Positions 27,167 to 36,200 of a stretch of DNA of 64,000 bases are shown piece by piece. The notes under the pieces were generated by a model. It was not told the DNA's origin, did not search any database, and worked only from the letters and a program-made list of their open reading frames with translations. This DNA is from Pontibacter sp. G13. Its GTDB lineage: Bacteria > Bacteroidota > Bacteroidia > J057. The stretch is from assembly GCF_031851795.1 (NCBI RefSeq), contig NZ_CP134696.1, positions 6,262,001-6,326,000 on the forward strand, given 5' to 3'. A program made the translations under genes and the position numbers. Position 1 is the stretch's first letter; each line of letters opens with the position of its first letter.

Positions 27167-28261
27167 ATGAAAGAAGCAACCATACCAGCCAATCGCGAAT
27201 CCCAATTCGTGGCTCGATTGAGCCAATGGGCAAGCCGCTTTGTTCCTAACAAGGCCAAGACGATTCATTTCCTCCGGAATTCAGGGATCTCGCTAGCCTC
27301 AATGGGGGTATTTCTGTTGATTTGGCAATTGGGTTCTGCCGGACTCTATCAGGTAGAGGCAAATGCCCGAATTCAAAAGGCATTGACAGACCAAGGTCAG
27401 GCAGCTGCGGAGGAAGTCAAGGCATGTATTGCTTCTGGCGACCTGAGTTGTCAGCCCAATACCCTTCCAGCACCGGGACAAGTTCTCCACGCGGCCAAAG
27501 CATTGTGGCTGGACCATCTGGAGATTTCCCAGAAGAAGGCAGACTTTGCGTTGAAGGTTGGAGCAACCAACGCACAGCGTGAAGCTCAAGGGCTAGCTGC
27601 TATTATCTACACAGGAAGGCCTTCCTTCATCGACCAGATCTTTACCAGCTTGAAAACTGTGCTGGTGGGATTTTTGATCGCAATGTTGATCGCCATTCCA
27701 ATTGGTGTGGTCATCGGATTGAATGATACTCTTCGGACGGCATTCAATTGGTTGATTCAGGTGTTCAAACCTGTCTCACCGGTGGTTTGGTTGCTTTTGG
27801 TATTCATGATTGTCAAGACATTGACGCTGAATGTGGATATGGATACCTCTTTTATCATCTCCAGTATCAGTGTAGGACTCTGCGCCATGTGGGCGACCTT
27901 GGTCAACACCAGCCTGGGAGTTTCTTCTGTGAATAAAGATTATCTCAACGTCGCTAAGGTCCTCAAGCTAGGAGTAGGTAAAAAAGTCTTCAAAGTGATT
28001 TTGCCTTCATCCATCCCGCTGATCTTCACGGGAATGAGGATTACAGTTTCTGTGGCTTGGATGGTGTTGATTGCAATCGAACTTCTGGCTCAAAGCCCTG
28101 GACTAGGATCGTTCGTTTGGGAGGAATTCCAAAATGGAGCGAATGATTCCAATGCAAAAATTATCGTCGCGATGTTCGTGATTGGCCTGATCGGATTCCT
28201 GTTGGACCGAGTCATGTTCTGGGTACAACGCTCTGTATCATTCGAGAAGGCAATGGCCTAA
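27167..28261 (+). CDS. nrtB: Nitrate ABC transporter permease
   Basis: A 364-residue inner-membrane permease. Transmembrane helix 1 is at about 45-63; then comes a periplasmic insert of about 90 residues (including CIASGDLSCQPNTLPAPG) before the core of five helices (about 165-350). The EAA-type loop for ATPase contact is seen as DYLNVAKVLKLGVGKKVFK followed by LPSSIPLIFTGMR. It fits the NrtB/CmpB/SsuC group. The insert with two cysteines is longer than in many permeases and might form a disulphide-bonded cap toward NrtA. A stem-loop follows before the ATPase genes. Confidence 0.9.
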   Translation: MKEATIPANRESQFVARLSQWASRFVPNKAKTIHFLRNSGISLASMGVFLLIWQLGSAGLYQVEANARIQKALTDQGQAAAEEVKACIASGDLSCQPNTLPAPGQVLHAAKALWLDHLEISQKKADFALKVGATNAQREAQGLAAIIYTGRPSFIDQIFTSLKTVLVGFLIAMLIAIPIGVVIGLNDTLRTAFNWLIQVFKPVSPVVWLLLVFMIVKTLTLNVDMDTSFIISSISVGLCAMWATLVNTSLGVSSVNKDYLNVAKVLKLGVGKKVFKVILPSSIPLIFTGMRITVSVAWMVLIAIELLAQSPGLGSFVWEEFQNGANDSNAKIIVAMFVIGLIGFLLDRVMFWVQRSVSFEKAMA

Positions 28262-28282
28262 TCTGACGTTTAGGAAACCGTA

Positions 28283-28367
28283 CCTGATGGACTCATGGAA
28301 ATTACTGCTACAGATAGTCAATAGTCTTTGGTTTAAAACAGCCGTTCGTTTCATGAGACCCATCAGG
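28283..28367 (+). other. Long-range stem-loop between nrtB and the ATPase genes
   Basis: CCTGATGG-A-CTCATG (28283-28297) pairs with CATGAG-AC-CCATCAGG (28352-28367): 6 and 8 base pairs separated by a small internal loop, closing about 54 bases. No T-run follows, so it is more likely an RNA-processing or stability element in the transcript than a terminator. Confidence 0.5.
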
Positions 28368-28410
28368 GCGGAGTCCGCTTCTCTTTTTCCTTGTTTTCAC
28401 TTGAATTACT

Positions 28411-29283
28411 ATGGAACCGATAATAGAATTCAGAAATGTCAGTAAGTGGTATGGCGAAGGGGATAACCGTACCTACGTGCTCAAGGATATCAACCTGAGC
28501 ATTTATGAAGGAGAATTCCTTGCCATTGTTGGATTTACAGGATCTGGAAAAACCACCTTGGTAAATCTGATGAGCGGTCTTCTCAAGCCGAGCAAAGGAG
28601 AGGTCTTGTTCAAGGGCAAACCGATCCAAGGGCCAAGCCTTGAACGCGGCATTATTTTTCAGAATTATTCGCTGTTGCCTTGGTTCACAGTATACCAAAA
28701 TGTGGCCCTAGCGGTAGATGCAGTCTTCCCTTCGTGGACGAACGAGCAGAAAGATTCGCATATTCGGAATTTTGTGGAAATGGTGAACCTTACCCCAGCT
28801 ATCCAGAAAAAGCCAAATGAGCTATCTGGCGGTATGCGACAAAGGGTGGCAGTAGCAAGGGTCCTCTCCACCGATCCCGAACTTTTGCTCATGGATGAGC
28901 CATTGGGAGCGTTGGATGCACTCACCAGAGGTAATCTCCAAACAGAGATTCTTAAAATATGGAGTGCAAACCAACGGACAGCAGTACTGATCACCAACGA
29001 TGTGGACGAAGGCATACTTATGGCAGATCGGATCATTCCGCTCACTCCTGGGCCAGATGCAGTGCTGGGGCCCGAGTTTTCCATCCACGTGGAAAGACCT
29101 CGGGATAAAACCACCCTGAACACCGATCCCAATTTCAAACGAGTCAGAACGGATATTCTCAATTATCTCGTTGAACTTGGAGAAGCCTCTAAGCTGACTC
29201 AAAAAGGCCAATATGAGCTGCCGGATTTGACCCCGATCCTACCCGGCAAGAATTCCTTTAATCCATTCAGAAAAGCTGTTTAG
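28411..29283 (+). CDS. Nitrate ABC transporter ATP-binding protein 1
   Basis: A 290-residue ABC ATPase. Walker A GFTGSGKTTL, Q-loop in FQNYSLLPW, signature LSGGMRQRVAVARVL, Walker B ELLLMDEPLGALDALTR, and the switch position is TNDVDEG where most paralogues have a His (ITHDxxEA). That replacement of the switch histidine by Asn is notable and suggests reduced hydrolysis in this half of a heterodimeric ATPase. There is no C-terminal NrtA-like solute-binding domain, unlike cyanobacterial NrtC. It sits 149 bp after nrtB and 23 bp before the second ATPase. Confidence 0.88.
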   Translation: MEPIIEFRNVSKWYGEGDNRTYVLKDINLSIYEGEFLAIVGFTGSGKTTLVNLMSGLLKPSKGEVLFKGKPIQGPSLERGIIFQNYSLLPWFTVYQNVALAVDAVFPSWTNEQKDSHIRNFVEMVNLTPAIQKKPNELSGGMRQRVAVARVLSTDPELLLMDEPLGALDALTRGNLQTEILKIWSANQRTAVLITNDVDEGILMADRIIPLTPGPDAVLGPEFSIHVERPRDKTTLNTDPNFKRVRTDILNYLVELGEASKLTQKGQYELPDLTPILPGKNSFNPFRKAV

Positions 29284-29306
29284 TCCAACCCTCCAACCAC
29301 CGAGTC

Positions 29307-30119
29307 ATGGAACAAGCCACTATTTCCACTTCTCCAAACACCATAGTCGAACCTCGTACAATGCTTCACATGAAGGATTTGACTAAGGTGTATCCAACTC
29401 CAAAAGGTGATTATGTAGTTCTTGAAAACCTTCAGCTGCAGATTATGCAGGAGGAATTCGTCTCAATAATTGGTCATTCTGGATGCGGAAAAACGACTCT
29501 TTTGACGATGATCGCTGGGCTGAATGAAATTTCCGGAGGACACATCCTGATCAATCAACATCCCATCGAAGGCCCCGGTCCTGATCGAGCGGTTATCTTT
29601 CAAGCTCCGAGTCTGTTGCCTTGGATGACAGCCTTGGAGAACGTGCTCTTAGGCGTGAAACAGGTTTTTCCGCATGGCACAACGAAACAGCAGATAGATA
29701 TCTGTAAATACTACCTCAGCAAAGTAGGGCTGGAATCTGCCTTTGATCGCAAAGCAACCGAGCTTTCTCAAGGCATGCAGCAACGTGTGGGGATTGCAAG
29801 AGCCTTTGCACTCAAACCCAAAATTCTTCTGCTGGATGAACCATTTGGAATGCTTGATTCCTTGACGAGAGCTGAGCTTCAGGACGTGCTGTTGGAGGTC
29901 TGGGACAAAGAAAAGATCACAGCAGTCCAAATTACCCACGATGTGGATGAAGCCATTTTCTTGGCAGACAGAGTGATCATGATGACTTCCGGTCCTCGTG
30001 CGCAGATTGGAGATATCCTATCCATTGATTTCGAGCGGCCTCGATCACGGAAAGAAATTCTCAATCATGCAGATTATTACCATTATCGCAATCACTTGAT
30101 TGATTTTCTGGAAAATTGA
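29307..30119 (+). CDS. nrtD: Nitrate ABC transporter ATP-binding protein 2
   Basis: A 270-residue ABC ATPase. Walker A GHSGCGKTTL, Q-loop FQAPSLLPW, signature LSQGMQQRVGIARAF, Walker B ILLLDEPFGMLDSLTR, and an intact switch histidine in ITHDVDEAIFLADR. The signature has Q for the second G (LSQGM), also seen in NrtD-like proteins. It matches the NrtD group and presumably pairs with the preceding ATPase, whose switch histidine is replaced. It completes a four-gene nitrate importer. Confidence 0.9.
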   Translation: MEQATISTSPNTIVEPRTMLHMKDLTKVYPTPKGDYVVLENLQLQIMQEEFVSIIGHSGCGKTTLLTMIAGLNEISGGHILINQHPIEGPGPDRAVIFQAPSLLPWMTALENVLLGVKQVFPHGTTKQQIDICKYYLSKVGLESAFDRKATELSQGMQQRVGIARAFALKPKILLLDEPFGMLDSLTRAELQDVLLEVWDKEKITAVQITHDVDEAIFLADRVIMMTSGPRAQIGDILSIDFERPRSRKEILNHADYYHYRNHLIDFLEN

Positions 30120-30163
30120 TATTCATTGTTATTTTTAATGATGAGTATTGAAAATATTCTTGA

Positions 30164-30237
30164 ACCCCCGGCAACCAGTAAGGGGTACATGAGGGGCGAT
30201 CTCCGGCTGTTGAATGGCAGAATTCAACCAGCCGGAG
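30164..30237 (+). promoter_or_regulatory. Structured leader upstream of the nitrate reductase gene
   Basis: Two hairpins are visible: ACCCC (30164-30168) with GGGGT (30182-30186), and a strong stem CTCCGGCTG-TTGAAT (30201-30215) with ATTCAA-C-CAGCCGGAG (30222-30237), one bulged C and a six-base loop. An in-frame ATG at 30214 falls in the stem and loop, which disfavours it as the start. Confidence 0.5.
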
Positions 30238-30306
30238 GTCGTGCGAAAACTCATCCCTATCATACGGGCAGAAGTATACTCAATTGAGCCGATAGGACCT
30301 GGAATC

Positions 30307-33300
30307 ATGAGAAATGAAACATTCAAATCGACTTGCTCATACTGTGGAGTAGGATGTGGAATATTGGTCCACAAGGACGCCAAAGGCGGGGTAGAGGTTT
30401 CGGGAGATCCTGATCACCCTGTCAACAAAGGCATGTTGTGCTCCAAAGGCCGGACGCTTCATCATGTGGTCCAAGACACTTCAGATCGGATAAAGTATCC
30501 CCAAATGCGATGGAGTCGAAATCATCCGCTTGAACGTGTATCATGGGATCAAGGCCTAGAGCGAGCAGCTGCTGTATTCCGATCAATTGCAAGGAATCAT
30601 GGCCCTGATTCGGTGGGATTCTATGTTTCTGGACAGTGTCTAACTGAAGAATATTACCTTGTCAATAAACTGGTGAAAGGATATCTCGGAACCAATAATG
30701 TCGATACCAACTCGAGACTCTGTATGAGTTCAGCGGTGGCGGGATACATCAAGACGTTTGGGGAGGATGCTGTACCGATTTCCTATGACGATATCGAACT
30801 GGCTGATTGTTTTCTCATTGCAGGGGCTAATCCAGCTTGGTGTCACCCGATCCTATTTAGACGAATCGAGAAACATAAACTCCGACATCCAGATACCAAA
30901 ATTGTCGTGGTGGACCCCCGACAGACAGCCAGTTGCTCGATTGCAGATCTACACCTCCAAATCAATCCAGGAACTGATACACTTCTTTATCTAGCGATCG
31001 GAAAGCGCCTATTAGAAGCTGGCTGGGTAGATCAAGCATTTATTGATTTACATACAGAGGGATTCGAGGCCTACAAATCCCTTTTGGCTGACATCTCCCT
31101 AAAAAAAGCCGCCAAAGCATGTGGAGTTTCAGTGGCCGATATAAAATTGGCAGCTCAATATATCGGGAAAGCTAAGGGGTTTATCTCCATGTGGGCAATG
31201 GGGCTGAACCAAAGCGTAGTTGGGGTAGACAAGAATGTGGCCTTATTGAACCTATCTCTCCTCACTGGACAGGTCGGAAAGCCGGGGGCTGGACCATTTT
31301 CCTTGACTGGCCAACCTAATGCCATGGGAGGAAGGGAAGTAGGGGGAATGTCCACCCTGCTTGCGGCACATAAGAATCAACAGAATCCGGAACACAGACA
31401 GGAAGTGGCTGACTTTTGGGGGGTTGAATCTTTGCCTGATCAACCCGGTCTGACCGCAACTCAAATGTTTGATGCCCTCGAGGATGGGACTCTGAAGGCT
31501 ATTTGGATTATCTGCACCAATCCCATGGTGAGCCTCCCAAATTCTAGAAGCATGGAGCGCGCACTCAAGGCGGCTAAGTTTGTGGTGGTTCAGGACATTT
31601 CCTACAGGTCAGATACTGCAGCCTTCGCTGATCTTCTACTCCCAGCCGCGGGGTGGTTGGAGAAGGCGGGCACAATGACCAATTCTGATCGAAGAATCAG
31701 TTTATTGCCCAAGGTGCTGGATGCACCGGGAGAAGCATTGCCTGATGCCGAAATACTTTGGCGATTTGCCCGAAAAATGGGATTCAAGGGATTCGATTAC
31801 AGAGATGTCAAGGAAGTGTATGATGAGCATTGCCGTTTAACCAAAGGAACAGAGATAGACATATCGGGATTGAGTCATCAGCGGTTGAAAAATGAAGGTA
31901 CTTTCCAATGGCCTGTGCCATTTCAAGATCATCAGGGAACCGCTAGACTTTTTGAAGATGGCAGGTTTTTTACGGAAACTGGACGGGCACGCTTCAATAA
32001 TCCCCAATACCTCCAAAATCAATCTCCCCCTCCTAGTACTCAATTTCCTTTGATCCTGACTACAGGTCGCGTTCGTGATCAATGGCATACCATGACACGG
32101 ACTGGGAAGGTCAATAAGCTCTTGACCCATGCACCAATTCCTTTTTTGGAGATTCATCCTGAAGATGCCCTGAAGCGACAATTGCGGAATGGGCAGGTGG
32201 CCTTGGTGAAAAATGACAATGGGACAGTAAGAGTCAAGGTACGAACCACCAAAACAATCAAAGAAGGGGTCGTATTCCTACCTATGCATTGGGGAAAGAT
32301 TTTGGGGAAGGATTTTGGCCGGGCTAACAATCTAACGGATAACCGATATGACCCCATCTCCAAGGAGCCGGATTTTAAATATTCACGCGTACAGGTAGAA
32401 CCATATTCGAAGCCCAAGCAGCGAATATGTGTGATTGGAGCTGGAGCTGCAGCGTACAGATTCGTTCAAAGCTATCGAAAGTTAAATCGGGTAGATGAGA
32501 TTCAGGTATTCTCTAAGGAATCAGACCCTTTTTATAATCGTGTATTGCTCCCCGAGTATGTCAGTGAAGACTTGAAATGGGAAGATCTTCAAAAGCTGAA
32601 AAAAGGAGAATTAGCAAAACTAAAGATCCGAATTCATGCTGGTACAGGAATCCAGAATATTGATAGATCTGCCCAAACCATCACAGATGATCAAGGCCAA
32701 GTTCATCCTTACGACATTTTGATTGGGGCTACCGGGAGTAGGCCTTTCGTTCCGAGAGATGTGGCGATTCACCTTCCGGGCGTATTCACCATGAGATATC
32801 GGACGGATGCTGATGACTTGCGCGAATATCTCAATGCCTCAGGTTTGCCTAAACCACGGCAAAATGTTCTCATCGTAGGGGGGGGATTGCTAGGACTTGA
32901 ATTGGCAGCAGCTCTTCGTAAACAAGGGGTTTCGATTACCATCGTTCATCGCGCTTCTCGATTGATGATTCGGCAATTGGATACTGTTGCTTCCAACCTA
33001 CTGGCTGAAGATGTGTTGGAAAGGGGCATTCAAGTGTATTTCGACAATGAGGTTAGTACCATCGTAGAATCTGATTCCCAAAAGGGACTGACTGCTACCT
33101 TGAAAAGTGGAAAGATCATTTCTTGTACTGCGGTGGTATACGCCATCGGTACAAGACCCAATATTGACCTTTTCAAACAATCGGGTTTATCCTGCGGAAG
33201 AGGAGTGTTAGTTAATGAATATCTTCAGTCTTCTGATCATCAGGTGTTTGCTGTTGGGGAAATTGCCGAGTTTCAACAAAAACTTTACGGGATTACAGCC

Positions 33301-33834
33301 GCCGCGGAACAACAAGCTGATGTGTTGTCACAGTATTTAGCAGGAGATTGGGGAAGTGGATATCGTGGTTCTGTTCCCATGAATATCCTAAAATTCGAAG
33401 ACTTGAATCTTTGCTCAATAGGTGAAGTTCAAGTTCCCAAACACGATGCTGAATACGAGGAGGTGATTTTTACCGACCTGAGTAAACGGTACTACAAGAA
33501 ATGTGTCATCAAAAATGACAGGCTTGTAGGTGCTATCTTGTTAGGAGACAAATCTGAGTTTGCGGAATTCAAAATGCTCATAGAGGATCGCATCGAGCTA
33601 TCCGAAAAACGAAATGAATTGTTGCGATCTCAATCAGGTGCAGAGCCTGTAGAGGGGCGCTTGGTATGTTCCTGTAATCCAGTTGGGGAAGGAAATATTT
33701 CCAGGAAGGTAGCAGGAGGTACTACTGAGTTTGATGTCCTTTGTAAGGAAACAGGTGCGGGGCTAGGATGTGGAAGTTGCAAGCCTGAAATTCAAGAAAT
33801 CCTAGAAAACTCCTTGAAAGCAATCACCACATAG
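30307..33834 (+). CDS. nasA: Assimilatory nitrate reductase fused to FAD reductase and BFD domains
   Basis: A 1175-residue cytoplasmic enzyme in three parts. Residues 1-700: molybdopterin oxidoreductase with a [4Fe-4S] motif (Cys10, Cys13, Cys17, Cys45), the molybdenum-ligand Cys139 in SRLCMSSAV, and a C-terminal dinucleotide-binding domain (ILTTGRVRDQWHTMTRTGK). Residues 705-1110: pyridine nucleotide-disulphide reductase (RICVIGAGAAAY and NVLIVGGGLLGLELA) like NirB/NasC. Residues 1115-1175: BFD-like [2Fe-2S] domain (CSCNPV, with Cys1121, Cys1123, Cys1155 and Cys1158). It should reduce nitrate to nitrite with electrons from NAD(P)H by intramolecular transfer. ATG 30307 is preferred to 30214 because the latter lies in a hairpin. 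The next gene starts 4 bp after the stop. Confidence 0.9.
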   Translation: MRNETFKSTCSYCGVGCGILVHKDAKGGVEVSGDPDHPVNKGMLCSKGRTLHHVVQDTSDRIKYPQMRWSRNHPLERVSWDQGLERAAAVFRSIARNHGPDSVGFYVSGQCLTEEYYLVNKLVKGYLGTNNVDTNSRLCMSSAVAGYIKTFGEDAVPISYDDIELADCFLIAGANPAWCHPILFRRIEKHKLRHPDTKIVVVDPRQTASCSIADLHLQINPGTDTLLYLAIGKRLLEAGWVDQAFIDLHTEGFEAYKSLLADISLKKAAKACGVSVADIKLAAQYIGKAKGFISMWAMGLNQSVVGVDKNVALLNLSLLTGQVGKPGAGPFSLTGQPNAMGGREVGGMSTLLAAHKNQQNPEHRQEVADFWGVESLPDQPGLTATQMFDALEDGTLKAIWIICTNPMVSLPNSRSMERALKAAKFVVVQDISYRSDTAAFADLLLPAAGWLEKAGTMTNSDRRISLLPKVLDAPGEALPDAEILWRFARKMGFKGFDYRDVKEVYDEHCRLTKGTEIDISGLSHQRLKNEGTFQWPVPFQDHQGTARLFEDGRFFTETGRARFNNPQYLQNQSPPPSTQFPLILTTGRVRDQWHTMTRTGKVNKLLTHAPIPFLEIHPEDALKRQLRNGQVALVKNDNGTVRVKVRTTKTIKEGVVFLPMHWGKILGKDFGRANNLTDNRYDPISKEPDFKYSRVQVEPYSKPKQRICVIGAGAAAYRFVQSYRKLNRVDEIQVFSKESDPFYNRVLLPEYVSEDLKWEDLQKLKKGELAKLKIRIHAGTGIQNIDRSAQTITDDQGQVHPYDILIGATGSRPFVPRDVAIHLPGVFTMRYRTDADDLREYLNASGLPKPRQNVLIVGGGLLGLELAAALRKQGVSITIVHRASRLMIRQLDTVASNLLAEDVLERGIQVYFDNEVSTIVESDSQKGLTATLKSGKIISCTAVVYAIGTRPNIDLFKQSGLSCGRGVLVNEYLQSSDHQVFAVGEIAEFQQKLYGITAAAEQQADVLSQYLAGDWGSGYRGSVPMNILKFEDLNLCSIGEVQVPKHDAEYEEVIFTDLSKRYYKKCVIKNDRLVGAILLGDKSEFAEFKMLIEDRIELSEKRNELLRSQSGAEPVEGRLVCSCNPVGEGNISRKVAGGTTEFDVLCKETGAGLGCGSCKPEIQEILENSLKAITT

Positions 33835-33837
33835 GCT

Positions 33838-35301
33838 ATGAAGATGAATCTACAAAGGATACTGGTCAAAGGTGGCGTGCTGTCCCCAAGTGAGCTCAAG
33901 CAAATCATTGAGATGGCCGAATTGATGGGACTAGATTCCATTCATTTGGGGTCCCGTCAGGATATCATATTTCCTAAGGCTGAAAAAGCAGTGGATGTCC
34001 AAGAGCAGTTCCCGGGGCTCACGCTTGAATACGTCAAGGATCGCAAATTCCAGAACATTGTTAGCTCCTATGTTTCCGCTGATATTTCTCCTTCCACCCC
34101 TTGGCTCAGTGGGGCGGTGTATCTCAATATCCTAGAGCAATTCAATGAAGACAGTAGGATTGAGATTAATTTGACAGATCCCCTTCAACCCTTAGTACCG
34201 CTATTCTCTGGAAACCTCAATTTCATAGCCTCTGAAGAAGAAGATTATTGGTATTTGTATCTCCGGTTTGATCATTGGAGTCAAATTCATTGTTACCCCG
34301 TTTTGATATTCTCTTGGGATATCGCGCGTGTCGCCCAAACCATAGAAGGATTGTATGAAGATGCCTCGGATGCTCAGAGTCTTTTCGAGATGGTCAATCA
34401 AATCCTTGATGCCAATAACCGGACCCTTTCGGGTCCCTTGAAGCTGCCATTTCAGACTTTCCCCTATTATGAAGGGATGAATAAAATGAGCATAGATCAA
34501 TACTGGCTCGGATTATATTGGAGAAACAACCGATATGATCTTAAGTTTCTGAAAGCGATGTGTGATCTCAGTCTGGAGGGAAAAATCGGGAAAATCTGTC
34601 TGACACCATGGAAATCTTTGGTGGTAAAAGGAATCAGTAGGCAACAAAAACTGGCTTGGGAAAAGTTGTTGGGGAGGTTTGGAATCAACGTCCGACATTC
34701 ATCTCTAGAACTGAATTGGCACCTTCCCTTGGCCGATGAGGAAGCCCTTGAGTTGAAGCGATACATCGTGAGGAATTTCGACCAGAATGACATCAGTACC
34801 TACGGACTGACCTTTTCCATCCGCAGTGACTATGGTGTGAATTTTACCTCGATCGTCATCGAAAAAAATCCCATTCCGTCTATTGTACGTCAATATCAGA
34901 TTCGGCCTACCTATAACGTCCTTTACTGTGAGGACTTCAATCCCAATCGTCAACAATACATTACCTATGCTCAGGATGTAGACAAAATTGAATTGCCCGG
35001 CCTACTGATGGAGCTCAGCCAATTATATTTTGAGCAACTGGGGGAGACTTCTGAGGTAGAGCCTGAGATTCAGGATGGTATCGTTACATCCTCGACCCAG
35101 GTGGAGATTGATGATTATCAATGCTTGGACTGTCATACCATTTACGATAGTCGGTATGGTGATATAGAACAATCTATCCCCGTGGGAATGCCCTTCGAAC
35201 AGCTACCTGATACGTATGTTTGTCCCGTCTGCGAAGCTCCCAAGGATCGATACCGATCTCGTAGACTTCAATCTTCAGATTTCGCGGAAATTGTGGAATA
35301 G
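33838..35301 (+). CDS. Rubredoxin fused to a degenerate nitrite/sulfite-reductase-like scaffold
   Basis: A 487-residue protein. The C-terminus (about 425-475) is a rubredoxin with Cys429, Cys432, Cys462 and Cys465 (CLDC ... CPVC) for one iron. The first 400 residues look like the two half-domains of a siroheme nitrite/sulfite reductase: LKQIIEMAELMGLDSIHLGSRQDI resembles the ferredoxin-like half-domain, and IGKICLTPWKSLVVKGI resembles the vrlTpwqnl..gi segment. The Cys-x5-Cys ... Cys-x3-Cys siroheme/[4Fe-4S] motif is absent, so it should not reduce nitrite. It is 3 bp after the nitrate reductase gene, suggesting a role in electron delivery to it or in its assembly. Confidence 0.75.
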   Translation: MKMNLQRILVKGGVLSPSELKQIIEMAELMGLDSIHLGSRQDIIFPKAEKAVDVQEQFPGLTLEYVKDRKFQNIVSSYVSADISPSTPWLSGAVYLNILEQFNEDSRIEINLTDPLQPLVPLFSGNLNFIASEEEDYWYLYLRFDHWSQIHCYPVLIFSWDIARVAQTIEGLYEDASDAQSLFEMVNQILDANNRTLSGPLKLPFQTFPYYEGMNKMSIDQYWLGLYWRNNRYDLKFLKAMCDLSLEGKIGKICLTPWKSLVVKGISRQQKLAWEKLLGRFGINVRHSSLELNWHLPLADEEALELKRYIVRNFDQNDISTYGLTFSIRSDYGVNFTSIVIEKNPIPSIVRQYQIRPTYNVLYCEDFNPNRQQYITYAQDVDKIELPGLLMELSQLYFEQLGETSEVEPEIQDGIVTSSTQVEIDDYQCLDCHTIYDSRYGDIEQSIPVGMPFEQLPDTYVCPVCEAPKDRYRSRRLQSSDFAEIVE

Positions 35302-35414
35302 CAGGCTTTTTGACAATAACTATATATCTCTTCCTCTGGACAGTTGGAGTCCCTATGATAGATCCACGGAGGAGATTGCTTGGAGAAGATAGATGACATA
35401 TCTTTCAAGGAGAT

Positions 35415-36155
35415 ATGAACACATACTCTTTCTTGAAACGTGGATATTTCCACCCTAATCACTGCGAAGACTTCTTAATGACTGCCAAGCTCTCTCCGGA
35501 AAAGACAATGGCGGTAGTTTTGGATGGATGCAGTATGGGAGTATACTCGGTATTTGCAGCCCATTTGCTCGGCAAAGTTCTGCGTGCTTCGGCACAGTCG
35601 GTATATGCACAAAACTTCCGGAACTCTTCGGCACTAACTTTGGGAGAATCATTGACCGAAATCATGCAAATTACATGGTCAGAATTAATTAGGATTCGTC
35701 AACAACTACAATTGACAAGAACTGAGTTGCTGACTACCATGATTTTAGCGGTAGTCGATGAGGATGAAAAGCAGGCAGAGATCTTGATCGCCGGAGATGG
35801 TGTGGTACAGGTCGACCAAGATTTTATAGAATTTGATCAAGGAAACAAACCTGACTATCTGGGATATCATTTGAACAAAACCTTCGAAGATTGGAGAGCT
35901 GATCACACTCAGCAGTTATCTGTACCTGAATTTAGAGATCTATCCATTTCCACCGATGGAATCTTGTCTTTTCAAAATTTGGAAGCCAAAGAACTTCATT
36001 TCCCTATTGAAGAAGCCATCCACGAATTATTGGTGGATCGATCTGGTAGCGACTCTTCCCAAATGCTCAAGCATAAAGCCCATCAGCTTGAAAGACATAA
36101 AGGCCTTGTTTGCACAGACGATTTGGCAATTATTCGCATGATTGCTCAGGAATGA
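35415..36155 (+). CDS. PP2C-like protein phosphatase
   Basis: A 246-residue soluble protein with the PPM/PP2C layout: NHCEDFLMTAK (metal-binding acidic pair), AVVLDGCSMGVYS (the VxDGxGG-equivalent), TTMILAVVDED, ILIAGDGVV, LSISTDGILSF and TDDLAIIRM at the end. Such enzymes remove phosphate from serine/threonine, or act in stress signalling. The GG of the DGxGG motif is GCSMG here, as in some bacterial variants. AAGGAG lies just before the ATG at 35415. It starts 113 bp after the rubredoxin gene, and no kinase is adjacent, so its target is unknown. Confidence 0.72.
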   Translation: MNTYSFLKRGYFHPNHCEDFLMTAKLSPEKTMAVVLDGCSMGVYSVFAAHLLGKVLRASAQSVYAQNFRNSSALTLGESLTEIMQITWSELIRIRQQLQLTRTELLTTMILAVVDEDEKQAEILIAGDGVVQVDQDFIEFDQGNKPDYLGYHLNKTFEDWRADHTQQLSVPEFRDLSISTDGILSFQNLEAKELHFPIEEAIHELLVDRSGSDSSQMLKHKAHQLERHKGLVCTDDLAIIRMIAQE

Positions 36156-36200
36156 ATTTTCTTTTTTTTGAAACACGTATTCATTTTCCCAAATACAACC

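Noticed and set aside
26161-27258. Long open frame (365 codons) on the minus strand opposite nrtA
   Set aside because: It has no recognisable domain and is the antisense frame of a gene with strong family motifs.
30160-30190. SAM-I (S-box) riboswitch upstream of nasA, suggested by GAACCCCCGGCAACCAG
   Set aside because: The CCGGCAACC word resembles the S-box core, but the 5' strands of P1/P2, the GGCCC partner segment and the GGTGCCAATTCC-type J-region are missing, and nitrate reductase is not an expected target.
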